Below are positions 53,265 through 61,876 of a stretch of 61,876 nt of DNA, in pieces. The number at the start of each line of letters is the position of its first letter. The first letter of the stretch is position 1. Position numbers and translations under genes: made by a program. The notes beneath the pieces are model-generated. The model worked only from the letters and a program-made list of their open reading frames with translations, made no database searches and had not been told where the DNA came from. Origin of the DNA: Lachnospiraceae bacterium UBA7143 (GTDB lineage Bacteria; Bacillota; Clostridia; Lachnospirales; Lachnospiraceae); assembly GCA_002491905.1 (NCBI GenBank), contig DKWV01000018.1, positions 1-61,876 of the forward strand, written 5' to 3'.

Positions 53265-55850
53265 TTAGCATGTAGCTCCGCCCTTTAGATGCATCTTCGC
53301 CCCGAGAATCTGTTCCTTTCTCGCAAGCAGATCATCCGCCATAAGCTGCGCCTGCACGTTCTCAAATCCCAGCCTGTTTATAGTATCCGCAAAACGCTCG
53401 CCCGTATTTCCCTGTTCGCGGAACAGCAGAATGGCCTTTTCCAGAACGGAGAGCACTTCCTCCTCATCCATGAATATCTTATCCAGCTTCTGTCCGTGGG
53501 CCACTCTCTTGCCCCAGCGTCCGCCGATATAGATGCGGTAACCGTACTCGCTCTCCTCCGATGCCTTAAACGGACATTTGCCCACACAGCGGCCGCAATT
53601 ATTGCACTTGTCGGGATCAATCAAAAGCTTCCCGTCCACTACCTGCGACGCTCCCACCGGGCACGCAAGCGAAACCTGACATATCTTGCAGCCGCGGCAT
53701 TTCTCCAGGTCAATCGCCGGCACTCTCTGACCCACGATGCCGAAATCGTTCAGATCCGGCTTCACACAGTTGTTCGGGCAGCCGCCCACCGCAATCTTAA
53801 ACTTGTGTGGCAGTTTCACGGACGCGTAGCCGTGGAAGAACCGCTCGTGTATCTTGTCGGACAGCGCGTAGGAATCTAACAGGCCATACTGACAGGTCGT
53901 TCCCTTACATGCCACCACCGGGCGCACCTTGGAGCCGGTGCCGCCAGTCTCTAAGCCCTCTTCCGCCAGAAATGCCCGCACATCCTCAATCTTGTCAAAG
54001 GGCACTCCCACAATCTCCATAGTCAGACGCGTCGTCATCACCACGTCGCCGCTGCCAAACCGTTCCGCCGCCTCCGCGATTTTCTTGTGCTCCGCCGTGG
54101 TAATCTTTCCATTTCTGGTGATCACACGGACGTTAAAGTTGTCTGTTCCCTTGTTGTGCAGACAGCCCAGCGCCTTCACGCGGGTGATCTCCTCCGCGGG
54201 CACCGTCACCACGCCCGGCTTGCCCGCCACTTTCACCACGTTGAAGAAGGAAGACCCTTCCAGCACCTTCGTGTTCGTATAGCCGTAGCGTTTCAGCCTG
54301 TTCTGTAAGAGATATGCCCTCTTGCCCTTGGCGCAGACAAGCAGCAGTTTTTCATCCTTGGAAAGTCCCGGAACCTCGCCTTTTACCTTGAGAAGATCCA
54401 CGTAAGTCGCGCCCGCAATCGTAGGTCCTGCCGGGTTCACGTCGATGATGCGGTACCCTTCCGCCGCGCCTGCCAGATATTCCGCAGGCGTAAAGCTGTC
54501 CATGTCCCCGGTTATTTTATTTAACAACATATGTACCGCCTGCACAAACGGATGAATCGCCGTGGAGAAAGGAGGCGCATAGGCTAAGTCCAGACATGTC
54601 ATCTGCTCTAATGTTGCCCCGAAAGTCACAGCCATCACACCGATATCCGTCACCTTATCCACCGCGCCTGGTCCCAGTACCTGAACGCCCAGCAGCTTGT
54701 GCGTCGCTGCGTCCGCCACCAGCTTGATCGCGAACCATGCGCTGTCGGGATAGTAGTGGGCCTTATCGTCCGTCACAGCCAGCACACAGATCGGCTCGTA
54801 GCCCGCCGCCTTCGCCTGTTCCTCAGACAGCCCGGTCCTGCCGCCCGACAGCCCCGGAAGCTTGACCACGCCGGTTCCCAGAACGCCCGGATATGCCACG
54901 TCCCGGCCGCCCAGGGAAAGCGCCAGCGTCCGTCCCTCCATGTTGGCAGAAGACCCCATGGGCGACCACTGCCTTTCCCCGGTGAGACGGTTCTTCACCA
55001 TCGCGCAGTCTCCAGCCGCGTAGACATCCGTCACATTGGTGGCCATCTTATCGTCCACCAGAATCGTTCCTTTAAACATTTCAATCCCGGTATCCTGCAA
55101 AAAGCCCGTGTTCGGACGGATACCGATGGAGAGAATCACCACGTCCGCGGGAAGCAGTCCCTTGTCCGTCTGCACGCCTTCCGCCCTGCCGTCCCCGGTT
55201 ACGCCCTCCAGCTTCGTGGCCGTCATCACCTTGATGCCCTTCTTTGCCAGATGGCGCACCGCGTAATCCGCCATCTCCGCGTCAAATCCCGGCATAATCT
55301 GGGGCGCCATATCAATTAATGTCACTGATAAACCTTTTTCCAGCAGATTCTCCGCCACTTCCAGGCCGATGAAACCGCCGCCCACTACCACGGCACGTTT
55401 CACGTCATCGCCCGCTATGTAATCCCTCGTCTCAATGGCGTCATCCGGCGTGCGCATCACGAAAACGCCCGGCAGATTCAATCCCGGCAGGGGCGGTACC
55501 ACCGGCGAAGCCCCCACCGCCACAATGCAGGCATCATACTCGTATGTCTCCTCCGCGCCTGTACGGAGATTCTTTGCCGTTGCCTTCTTTGCCGCCGTGT
55601 CAAGCGCAACGACCTCGCGCTGCGGATACACCATGGCGCCGGTGAGGGAACTGTATTTCTCCGGCGTGTTTACAATCAACTGCTCTCTCTCCGGGATCGC
55701 CCCGCCCACATAGTAGGGCAGTCCGCAGCCCGCGTAGGAAATATCCTTCCCCTTGGTGACAATGGTCACCTCCGCCTCCGGGTTTACCCTCTTAAATTTC
55801 GCAGCGGCTTTCGTACCCGCTGCCACACCGCCAATTACAAGTAGTTTCAT
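53265..55850 (-). CDS. CoA-disulfide reductase-like / rhodanese / siroheme sulfite reductase-like fusion
   Basis: An 861-residue multidomain redox enzyme. Residues 1-330 are an FAD/NAD(P)H flavoprotein with the CoADR-type Cys42 in SYAGCGLPYYVGG, a second dinucleotide loop VVGGGFIGLE near 155 and YAAGDCAMV near 278. Residues 330-450 are the dimerisation domain. Residues 465-550 are a rhodanese with the active loop CAKGKR (Cys506). Residues 552-710 are an AsrC-like nitrite/sulfite reductase part with siroheme-cluster ligands CKGTTC (Cys648, Cys653) and CPNNC (Cys691, Cys695). Two ferredoxin sites follow: Cys718/721/724/730 and Cys749/752/755/759. The domain order suggests NAD(P)H-driven reduction of sulfane sulfur and sulfite. 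AAGGAGGAGG precedes the ATG. It heads the siroheme operon. Confidence 0.88.
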   Translation of the reverse strand: MKLLVIGGVAAGTKAAAKFKRVNPEAEVTIVTKGKDISYAGCGLPYYVGGAIPEREQLIVNTPEKYSSLTGAMVYPQREVVALDTAAKKATAKNLRTGAEETYEYDACIVAVGASPVVPPLPGLNLPGVFVMRTPDDAIETRDYIAGDDVKRAVVVGGGFIGLEVAENLLEKGLSVTLIDMAPQIMPGFDAEMADYAVRHLAKKGIKVMTATKLEGVTGDGRAEGVQTDKGLLPADVVILSIGIRPNTGFLQDTGIEMFKGTILVDDKMATNVTDVYAAGDCAMVKNRLTGERQWSPMGSSANMEGRTLALSLGGRDVAYPGVLGTGVVKLPGLSGGRTGLSEEQAKAAGYEPICVLAVTDDKAHYYPDSAWFAIKLVADAATHKLLGVQVLGPGAVDKVTDIGVMAVTFGATLEQMTCLDLAYAPPFSTAIHPFVQAVHMLLNKITGDMDSFTPAEYLAGAAEGYRIIDVNPAGPTIAGATYVDLLKVKGEVPGLSKDEKLLLVCAKGKRAYLLQNRLKRYGYTNTKVLEGSSFFNVVKVAGKPGVVTVPAEEITRVKALGCLHNKGTDNFNVRVITRNGKITTAEHKKIAEAAERFGSGDVVMTTRLTMEIVGVPFDKIEDVRAFLAEEGLETGGTGSKVRPVVACKGTTCQYGLLDSYALSDKIHERFFHGYASVKLPHKFKIAVGGCPNNCVKPDLNDFGIVGQRVPAIDLEKCRGCKICQVSLACPVGASQVVDGKLLIDPDKCNNCGRCVGKCPFKASEESEYGYRIYIGGRWGKRVAHGQKLDKIFMDEEEVLSVLEKAILLFREQGNTGERFADTINRLGFENVQAQLMADDLLARKEQILGAKMHLKGGATC

Positions 55851-55967
55851 AGCATACCTCCTCCTTGATAGTGAATTTCGCCTCTCGTTTCCCCCAAAAC
55901 ATAGTGATTTTGCCCCTTACTCTTTCATCATGCCATAAAAACGCCGAGAAAAAAAGTATATTTTATC

Positions 55968-56870
55968 TCATGTCAGATTATCATCAATATATTTCATGTA
56001 CGCCTTTTTATTGACGGCTTCCTTATTTGACAGATACCACTCGACAGACTCCCTCAACCCTTCCTCCAGGGGAATGGTCGTCGGATAAATCTCCTGCTGC
56101 CTCTTCACATCCAGATAATAGGTATAGCCGTAAAAACTAAAATAATTTCTCTGCTCGATCTCTTCATAGACATTTACAAAGGAGGGAATCCTGCCAAAGC
56201 AGGCATAACACTGAGTCACCCAGTCTCTGACTGAGACAGCCTCTGCATTTCCCACATTCATAATATGAGCGGAAGGTTTCGTCTCCATAATCGCTTTCAT
56301 AACCCCGCACAAGTCCCTCACATGAAAGAACTGCAGCTTCATCCCGCCGTCCTTCGGCAGATAGAATTTCCTGTCCGCCTCCGCGCAGTCGAACACAAAC
56401 GCCTCCCTGTACACATTGTTCATGGGCCCGTACAGGTATGGCGGCCTCAGGATATATGCATCCGGGACTCTTTTTAACAGTTCCGTTTCCGCCTCTATTT
56501 TATCCGTCCCGTATTTTCCCCAGAACTTATTAGCGCCTCTGGCAGAATCTTCCCTGAATGGCTGCGCGCCACCCTCCGGGTAAACGGCGCTCGAGCTTAT
56601 CATGATATACTGGTCAAAGGAGCCGAGCGCATCATGTAAATCCACGATATCCTGTGCATTATAGGAAGTTATGTCAACTATAGTGTCAAATCGGAACGCT
56701 TTCAGCGCGTCACCTAAACTGTGCCTGTCCCCCTCTATCAATCTGACACCCTGCACCTGCGGTTTCGTATTTCTGTTGAGGACGTAAACCTCGTAGTCCC
56801 GTGCCGTGAAATATGCCGCGGCATACCTGCTGACAAAGGTGGTGCCGCCGGTAACCAAAATCTTCCTCAT
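55968..56870 (-). CDS. NAD-dependent epimerase/dehydratase (SDR)
   Basis: An extended/atypical short-chain dehydrogenase of 300 residues. The nucleotide loop is VTGGTTFVSRY at residues 6-16, a TGGTxFxxR variant found in atypical SDRs. SSSAVYPEGG is near residue 93, and the catalytic pair is in YGTDK (Tyr and Lys, near 118-122). ILRPPYLYGP follows. It probably acts on a nucleotide sugar or similar; the substrate is not inferable. CGGAGG precedes the ATG. It lies 54 bases after the giant surface-protein gene on the same strand, with no terminator between them. Confidence 0.85.
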   Translation of the reverse strand: MRKILVTGGTTFVSRYAAAYFTARDYEVYVLNRNTKPQVQGVRLIEGDRHSLGDALKAFRFDTIVDITSYNAQDIVDLHDALGSFDQYIMISSSAVYPEGGAQPFREDSARGANKFWGKYGTDKIEAETELLKRVPDAYILRPPYLYGPMNNVYREAFVFDCAEADRKFYLPKDGGMKLQFFHVRDLCGVMKAIMETKPSAHIMNVGNAEAVSVRDWVTQCYACFGRIPSFVNVYEEIEQRNYFSFYGYTYYLDVKRQQEIYPTTIPLEEGLRESVEWYLSNKEAVNKKAYMKYIDDNLT

Positions 56871-56924
56871 CCCGCTTTCTCCGTTCCTCCGATTCAGAAA
56901 TACATTTTTCCAGCCTGTGACCTT

Positions 56925-59900
56925 TTATTTTACTCTCCACTTACCATACAGGATAATATCTCCGTAACTGCCTTTTGGAATGGAGGTCACTTTATCCGTA
57001 TAAGTTCCCGTAGCCGCCTGATAACCTGTATACCAGCCTTCAAATACAAATCCGTACTTCGTAGGATTTTTCAGTTTTACCGCCCTGGAGGCACTATAAG
57101 TATAAGTGGAAGGATTCGATTCCTTTACGCCTGTCAATTCAACAATCTCGTCTGTCTTATTGTCAGGATCTACATTCTTATATGTAACCGAATATGTCTT
57201 AGGCTTCCATATAGCATAGAGCGTTACCGTACACTTATCTCTGGTACCCAGTCCTGCCAGATTAACCGAAGCAACTGATCCCCCGGCCGCATCCGCCCCA
57301 CAGCCTGCGGCAATTCCCTTGCCGTTTGACTTAGTATTCCAGCCGGTTAATTCATAATACTCAGGAATATTCACTACATCCTGTGTTACAAAAGATGATT
57401 CCTCAATATCGTATGCAATGCCGGTTCCGCCTGTATTACCATACACGGTCTGCGCATCTGTTTTAAAAGATACGCCTGCATCTTTCACATTGAGGTTCAG
57501 CTTGACCGCATAGGTAATCGGTGTCCAGTTTGCCGTCAGGATCACATTCTCTGATGCGCCTGCCACAATCTGGTTTTTCGCCGCATTGAAATACTCCTTT
57601 CCTTCTGGCGCCGTCCAGCCTGCGAAAACATACCCCGTTCTGGTAGGTTTCCTGACAGACACTGTTCTCTTTGCATTATAGGTATAGCTTATGGCATTGG
57701 AGTTCTTAACACCGTCATTAACGCTGCAGTTTTCATAAGTAATCCTATAGACTGCCGTACTCCATTTGGCATAAAGGTCAATGCTGCCTTTGCCGGTGTC
57801 AGCATCATATGGATCCGCACTCAGTTTAGAGAATCCTTTGCCAACCGCATAGGCTTTTCCCTTGCCGTCTGGCCTGGTGGTCCATGCGGAAATACTTACT
57901 TTCCCCTCAACGCCGTCTTTCAGACTATACGCATCAGCCGGCGCAAACGTGTCCGCCCATTCCGTATATTTATAGGTTTTCGTTACCGTATCTGTCTTAG
58001 CGGTATATGTCTCATTGGCGCCATGATAAATAACCTGATAAGAATTTTCTTCCCATACTGCCCGAAGTTTGATATCTCTGCAGGTTGCTGCGGGAATAAC
58101 TGCTATGCCAGGCGCATCCTCCGGATTCTCCGAAGATGCATCCACCCACTTTTTAAAGGTATAGCCGGTCTTCGTCGGCTGCAGCAGCGACCTTTTTTCA
58201 TCTGTGCTCGCAACTGTATATGTCTTTGGATTCTTGGAAGCATTTCTGCCGCCCTGCAGATCATAGGTGATCTTATAGGCAACAGGCTTGCTCCACTGGG
58301 CGTACAGGGTAATCTCTCCTCCTGCTTTCGCCAGATTTTTAGCATTCAGCGCGTATCTCCTGCCTTTTCCGTTCTTCTGCAGGTTCCACGAAGCCAGTTT
58401 GTAGCCACTCCTTGTAATATGAGCGGTCTCTCTCTTGGAGGACAATGTCTCTCCAATGTTCATGGAGATCGTCTGTGCCGGTCCGGACTCAGCAGAACCA
58501 TCATTTAAATACAGCTTCACCGTATAAGGCACAGCCTTCCACCGGGCATACAAAACAACCGAAGCATTCGTATCTTTGGCGTATGCCGTCTCAAGCGCCG
58601 TACCGATCACAGCCGCTCCGCTGACGGTTCCGTCCTCACCGGCTGTTGCCCCAAGCGACATTCCTCTGCCGTCCGCTCTGGTATTCCATCCGACAAACTG
58701 ATAACCGTCTATTTTAAAAGCATTCGCCGCGGTCGCATTTGCATCTGAGCAGAAGGTCATGGTCGTATTAGCCACCCTGCCCCTCGCAGACAGGCCCACG
58801 CTGGAGGCATTGCTGTCGTACTTCACGGTATAGGCAGTAGGCGCCCACTGGGCGTACAAGGTACAAGTTCCCTCTGCTGTCAGGTTTTTAACAGATGCAC
58901 CTGCCCTATACGCCGTTCCGCTTCCGTCCGCTTCCGTATTCCAGCCTGTGAATTTATATTTATATAAAGCGCATTTATTGACTGCCAGTTTTACTGCCTT
59001 ATCATAGGCAGCCGTCACATTGCTGACGGGCGCTTCTGTCTTAATAACCGCGCCTCCGGGTATATTCAAATCATAAGCTAACGTATAGGTATTGACCGAC
59101 CATTTCGCATACAAAGTCAGGTTGCCGCCGAGCGAAGCGGTGTCATAGCTTCCGCCCTCTGCCCCCGTGACCTGTACCTTGAAGGCTCTATCCGCATACC
59201 ATCCGCCGAAGGTATAGCCTGTTCTTGTCGGCGCTGCAAAAGTCAGCGTGTCTCCCGCTTCAAAAGTATCCGGGTTGCCCGCTACATTAGTTCCGCCATT
59301 CAGCTGATAAACCACTTTTTTCAATGCATAGTCGGATTTGGAAATCGGATGGCTGTCCGTAAACTCTTTTGACTGGTAAAGTTCCAGCTGCTTATTGACA
59401 TTGTAGGCGGAACTGCCCTTCATAAACTTACCGCTGGTACAGTCCACGTAGTACCAGAGACCATTGTATTCCACGAGATTCCAGGCGTGATCTCCGGCTT
59501 TGCCCCAATAGTCGTCTTTGACGACACGCGCCTGTACGCCCATCTCCCTGCACAATCTGACAAAGGTCAGGGAGGAACTCTCACAGCTTCCTTTTCTCAG
59601 AACCACACCGCTGTATACGGTATAATTCAAATCGTTTTCCAAACCGTTAACCCATTTAATCCCTTTGGTATAATTATAAGCCGCCTGAATCTTCTTCATA
59701 TCATTGCCGGATACATACGCCTCGTGCAGCGCGCCACCTTCCGCCAGAAGCTCATTGATCTTTTCGTCCAGAATCCGCTCCTGTTCGGCTGTAGTCAAAT
59801 AGCTGGCTGAGAACTGAAAACCTTGATACCATGTTCCATTAAAGAGTATCTGTTCGCCGTTGTAGCTGCTTCTTCTCATACAATCCATAAGATTGTCGCC

Positions 59901-61736
59901 CGCCCAGGGTTCCATCCATTCCTGCTCTTCATATTGGGTAAAAAGCCATGTATTGACAATTTTGTCATCAGCCAGGTTTAAACGGACTTGATGCGATTCG
60001 CCGTCATCATCTGTAACATATGTAAAATAATCATAATCATCCAGGAACTTATTGTATGCCTCCTCACTTAAAAGGAGCGCAAAATTCCGCTCTCTGTTAT
60101 GAATCTTCTGTCTTGCTTTCTCCCACAGTTCTTCCCCGGAGGCGCATATGGCATCGGACTGGTCCAGGTTATCATAGACGACTCCCTCTTCCGCCTCCTC
60201 TATACGGATCGGGACAAAAAACACAAAATACATCGCATCCTCCGACGACTTGGGCATATCAGGCAGAAGTGAATTATTCAGCCCCACCGGCAGATACATA
60301 TTCCCGGACGTTGTCTTTTCCGCCTTCAGACCGAGCTGGTTCGGAACCGTATTCCCTGCATATTTCAGGAAAGAGGAGAGACATCCGTCTTCTCCCATAC
60401 CCACTGCCTTATCCGCCGAGGAAAGCTCATTTGCAATAGCCCATGTAAAACCATAAGTCGCGGCCTCCGATTCGTATCTATATTTTCCCGAGAAATATTC
60501 ATGTGCCTCTTCATATGCCGCAATGCCGTCCCTGATATCACAGTAGGATACTTTAGAGCCGTCTTCGCACACGGCCCATAAGGTTAATCCGTCAATGCCC
60601 TCCCCCACATGAAGGCTGATGGGATTGGCTTCATTATACTCAGTTCCCTGCGCATCTCCCAGATAAAACCGGACGTAATCTCCCGTGCCGGGCAGCTTGT
60701 AGGCCTTTCTTTTGCTGTTGATATAGGGCAGGCTGTCCGCATACATACCGTTGGCGGATACCGCAGCAGAAAATGCACTGGAAACCTTTCCGTCGTCCTG
60801 ACTGTATCCGGTGACAATATTCTCTCCCGCTCCATCCACAGCATTGGCGGAAACGCTTTCCGGTTCCTTATCTTCCGCCAAAACCGCCGCCCCGCTCTCC
60901 GCAGGCCGGTAAACCGCCTTGACCCGGTAACTGTAATACTGCGCCTCAACCGGATAATGGTTATATTCCTGTTCCGGGTTCAGCACTTCGCTTTCAGAGG
61001 GATCTACCTCGTAAGTGTTCTCATTTGTCTCACCAAGCAGCGTATAGGCATCGTCAGGTAATGCGTCTCCCAGCATTTGGCTGTCCACCGCATAATAAAC
61101 TTCGTAGCCGGTGGCGCCTTTCACGGCATCCCACGTCAATCTTTTGACCAATGGCTCCACGTTATCCAATTTCAGGTTCTTTGGCACAGCCAGTTCCGTT
61201 ACCGACAATACGGAAAATTCTTCTGACAATACACCTCCCGTCAGTTCCTCTTCCTCTGTCAGTTCCGTATCCTCCTGTGTCTCCTGATCAGTCCCTGTTT
61301 CCGTATCCGTACCCGTTTCTATATCAGTTCCCGTTTCTGTATCCGTACCCGTTTCTGTATCAGTTCCCTGCTCCTCCTCCGCATCCGGGTCATCCTCGCT
61401 GTCTGACCCGCCACCGTCCGCTGTCTGATCCGAATCACCGTCCGATGGCTCGTCGGTATTCTCATCCTTTAGCGCGTCATCGCTTTCGTCCGCAGGCTGA
61501 TCCGCGCTGCCCGGCTGCGCGGGATTCGTCGGCGTATCTCCATCCGGGTCACCTGTCGGGCTTTCGTCCCCCGGCGCTATAGCGTCAGATTCTCCAGCGT
61601 CTGTATATACCGCTTCCGTACCTTCCATCCGGGCAGCTCCTGCTGTCTCTGCGTAAGCGGTCATACCTGAGCCAGCAAACATCTGCATTGCCATTAGCAG
61701 TGCCATTGCCCTGCACCAATATTTCCCCATCCTCAT
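56925..61736 (-). CDS. Secreted transglutaminase-like protein with nine InlB_B repeats
   Basis: A 1603-residue exported protein. The signal peptide (about 1-30) ends in AYA. An acidic Thr/Asp/Glu/Gly linker (about 45-175) contains TDTETG repeats. A fibronectin-III-like domain covers about 185-285. The transglutaminase/protease-like core has Cys718 in KGSCESSS, His750 in DHAWNL and Asp765 in YVDCTSG, an intact triad. From about residue 795 to the end run nine Listeria-Bacteroides (Flg_new/InlB_B) repeats, each ending in a block such as GYTFGGWY or GWNTRADGRG and L-Y-A-x-W. There is no LPxTG or other anchor. It is probably a surface or secreted protein for adhesion or cell-wall work. GGGGAGAAAAG precedes the ATG. 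Confidence 0.88.
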   Translation of the reverse strand: MRMGKYWCRAMALLMAMQMFAGSGMTAYAETAGAARMEGTEAVYTDAGESDAIAPGDESPTGDPDGDTPTNPAQPGSADQPADESDDALKDENTDEPSDGDSDQTADGGGSDSEDDPDAEEEQGTDTETGTDTETGTDIETGTDTETGTDQETQEDTELTEEEELTGGVLSEEFSVLSVTELAVPKNLKLDNVEPLVKRLTWDAVKGATGYEVYYAVDSQMLGDALPDDAYTLLGETNENTYEVDPSESEVLNPEQEYNHYPVEAQYYSYRVKAVYRPAESGAAVLAEDKEPESVSANAVDGAGENIVTGYSQDDGKVSSAFSAAVSANGMYADSLPYINSKRKAYKLPGTGDYVRFYLGDAQGTEYNEANPISLHVGEGIDGLTLWAVCEDGSKVSYCDIRDGIAAYEEAHEYFSGKYRYESEAATYGFTWAIANELSSADKAVGMGEDGCLSSFLKYAGNTVPNQLGLKAEKTTSGNMYLPVGLNNSLLPDMPKSSEDAMYFVFFVPIRIEEAEEGVVYDNLDQSDAICASGEELWEKARQKIHNRERNFALLLSEEAYNKFLDDYDYFTYVTDDDGESHQVRLNLADDKIVNTWLFTQYEEQEWMEPWAGDNLMDCMRRSSYNGEQILFNGTWYQGFQFSASYLTTAEQERILDEKINELLAEGGALHEAYVSGNDMKKIQAAYNYTKGIKWVNGLENDLNYTVYSGVVLRKGSCESSSLTFVRLCREMGVQARVVKDDYWGKAGDHAWNLVEYNGLWYYVDCTSGKFMKGSSAYNVNKQLELYQSKEFTDSHPISKSDYALKKVVYQLNGGTNVAGNPDTFEAGDTLTFAAPTRTGYTFGGWYADRAFKVQVTGAEGGSYDTASLGGNLTLYAKWSVNTYTLAYDLNIPGGAVIKTEAPVSNVTAAYDKAVKLAVNKCALYKYKFTGWNTEADGSGTAYRAGASVKNLTAEGTCTLYAQWAPTAYTVKYDSNASSVGLSARGRVANTTMTFCSDANATAANAFKIDGYQFVGWNTRADGRGMSLGATAGEDGTVSGAAVIGTALETAYAKDTNASVVLYARWKAVPYTVKLYLNDGSAESGPAQTISMNIGETLSSKRETAHITRSGYKLASWNLQKNGKGRRYALNAKNLAKAGGEITLYAQWSKPVAYKITYDLQGGRNASKNPKTYTVASTDEKRSLLQPTKTGYTFKKWVDASSENPEDAPGIAVIPAATCRDIKLRAVWEENSYQVIYHGANETYTAKTDTVTKTYKYTEWADTFAPADAYSLKDGVEGKVSISAWTTRPDGKGKAYAVGKGFSKLSADPYDADTGKGSIDLYAKWSTAVYRITYENCSVNDGVKNSNAISYTYNAKRTVSVRKPTRTGYVFAGWTAPEGKEYFNAAKNQIVAGASENVILTANWTPITYAVKLNLNVKDAGVSFKTDAQTVYGNTGGTGIAYDIEESSFVTQDVVNIPEYYELTGWNTKSNGKGIAAGCGADAAGGSVASVNLAGLGTRDKCTVTLYAIWKPKTYSVTYKNVDPDNKTDEIVELTGVKESNPSTYTYSASRAVKLKNPTKYGFVFEGWYTGYQAATGTYTDKVTSIPKGSYGDIILYGKWRVK

Positions 61737-61822
61737 TTTCTCTTTTCTCCCCCTGCCATTTATTTACCGCGATTTTACAACCGCCGCATTCTCCCATGTT
61801 TTGGGCCTTATAACCTTTCCTT

Positions 61823-61851
61823 AGTCTACTATAAAGGGAATGGATTTTCAA
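61823..61851 (-). promoter_or_regulatory. Promoter of the large surface-protein gene
   Basis: On the minus strand TTGAAA, a 17-base spacer and TAGACT. The -35 box is one arm of the inverted repeat at 61846-61865. Confidence 0.55.
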
Positions 61852-61865
61852 GTGCTGACTTGAAA
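61846..61865. promoter_or_regulatory. Inverted repeat over the -35 box
   Basis: TTTCAAGT, four bases and ACTTGAAA, a perfect 8-bp inverted repeat whose left arm contains the -35 hexamer of the surface-protein promoter. A repressor site is plausible. Confidence 0.5.
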
Positions 61866-61876
61866 TTTTAAATTCC

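Overview
The window reads as a chromosomal segment of an anaerobic, gut-type Clostridia, most likely a Lachnospiraceae. The support is a class III fructose-1,6-bisphosphatase, sigma-H, rubrerythrin, an AraC-controlled sugar ABC locus with a GH3 enzyme, a siroheme/cobalamin tetrapyrrole branch without visible heme-specific genes, and strong AGGAGG ribosome binding sites. No species can be named from sequence alone. Most genes are intact, and no phage, IS element, CRISPR array or rRNA was seen.

Layout. 0-6 kb: a small Thr/Gly/Asp-rich lipoprotein, then (minus strand) dapA-dapB-fbp behind a lysine riboswitch, a CobO-type adenosyltransferase and an SSB-like OB-fold protein. 6-13.5 kb: typA, mgtE, a YigZ-family gene with an odd repeat-rich leader, and a class A penicillin-binding protein. 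13.5-18.6 kb (minus): a small coiled-coil protein and the cysE-cysS-mrnC-rlmB-SGNH hydrolase cluster. 18.7-25.4 kb: a sugar-use locus with a GH3 glycosidase, an AraC regulator, two ABC permeases and a binding lipoprotein. 25.6-32.4 kb: tRNA-Thr(GGU) followed by an AT-richer accessory block holding an orphan small protein, three acidic-linker lipoproteins (YD-repeat, class 3 lipase, unknown), a zinc-ribbon membrane protein and an AAA/DUF4143 ATPase whose upstream DNA carries a perfect 55-bp duplication with four iterons. 32.4-38.4 kb: sigH, ispF, a coenzyme A cluster (panT-like, coaX, coaBC), rubrerythrin and purC. 38.4-46.1 kb: a PIG-L deacetylase, an SPFH/Arc-like pair, a secreted DUF5722-type glycosidase, TrpB2 and a CZB-containing chemoreceptor. 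46.3-55.9 kb (minus): one long tetrapyrrole operon. 56-61.7 kb: an SDR epimerase and a 1603-residue secreted transglutaminase-like/InlB_B-repeat protein.

The standout is the 55.9-46.3 kb operon. Its first gene encodes an 861-residue fusion of a CoA-disulfide-reductase-like flavoprotein, a rhodanese domain and an AsrC-like siroheme/[4Fe-4S] sulfite reductase module with two ferredoxin clusters. It is followed by hemA, a SirC-like dehydrogenase, hemC, a cobA-hemD fusion, hemB and hemL, which make precursor and siroheme-branch intermediates. The arrangement suggests a self-contained sulfur-redox system that encodes its client enzyme together with most of the pathway to its cofactor; no ferrochelatase was seen here.
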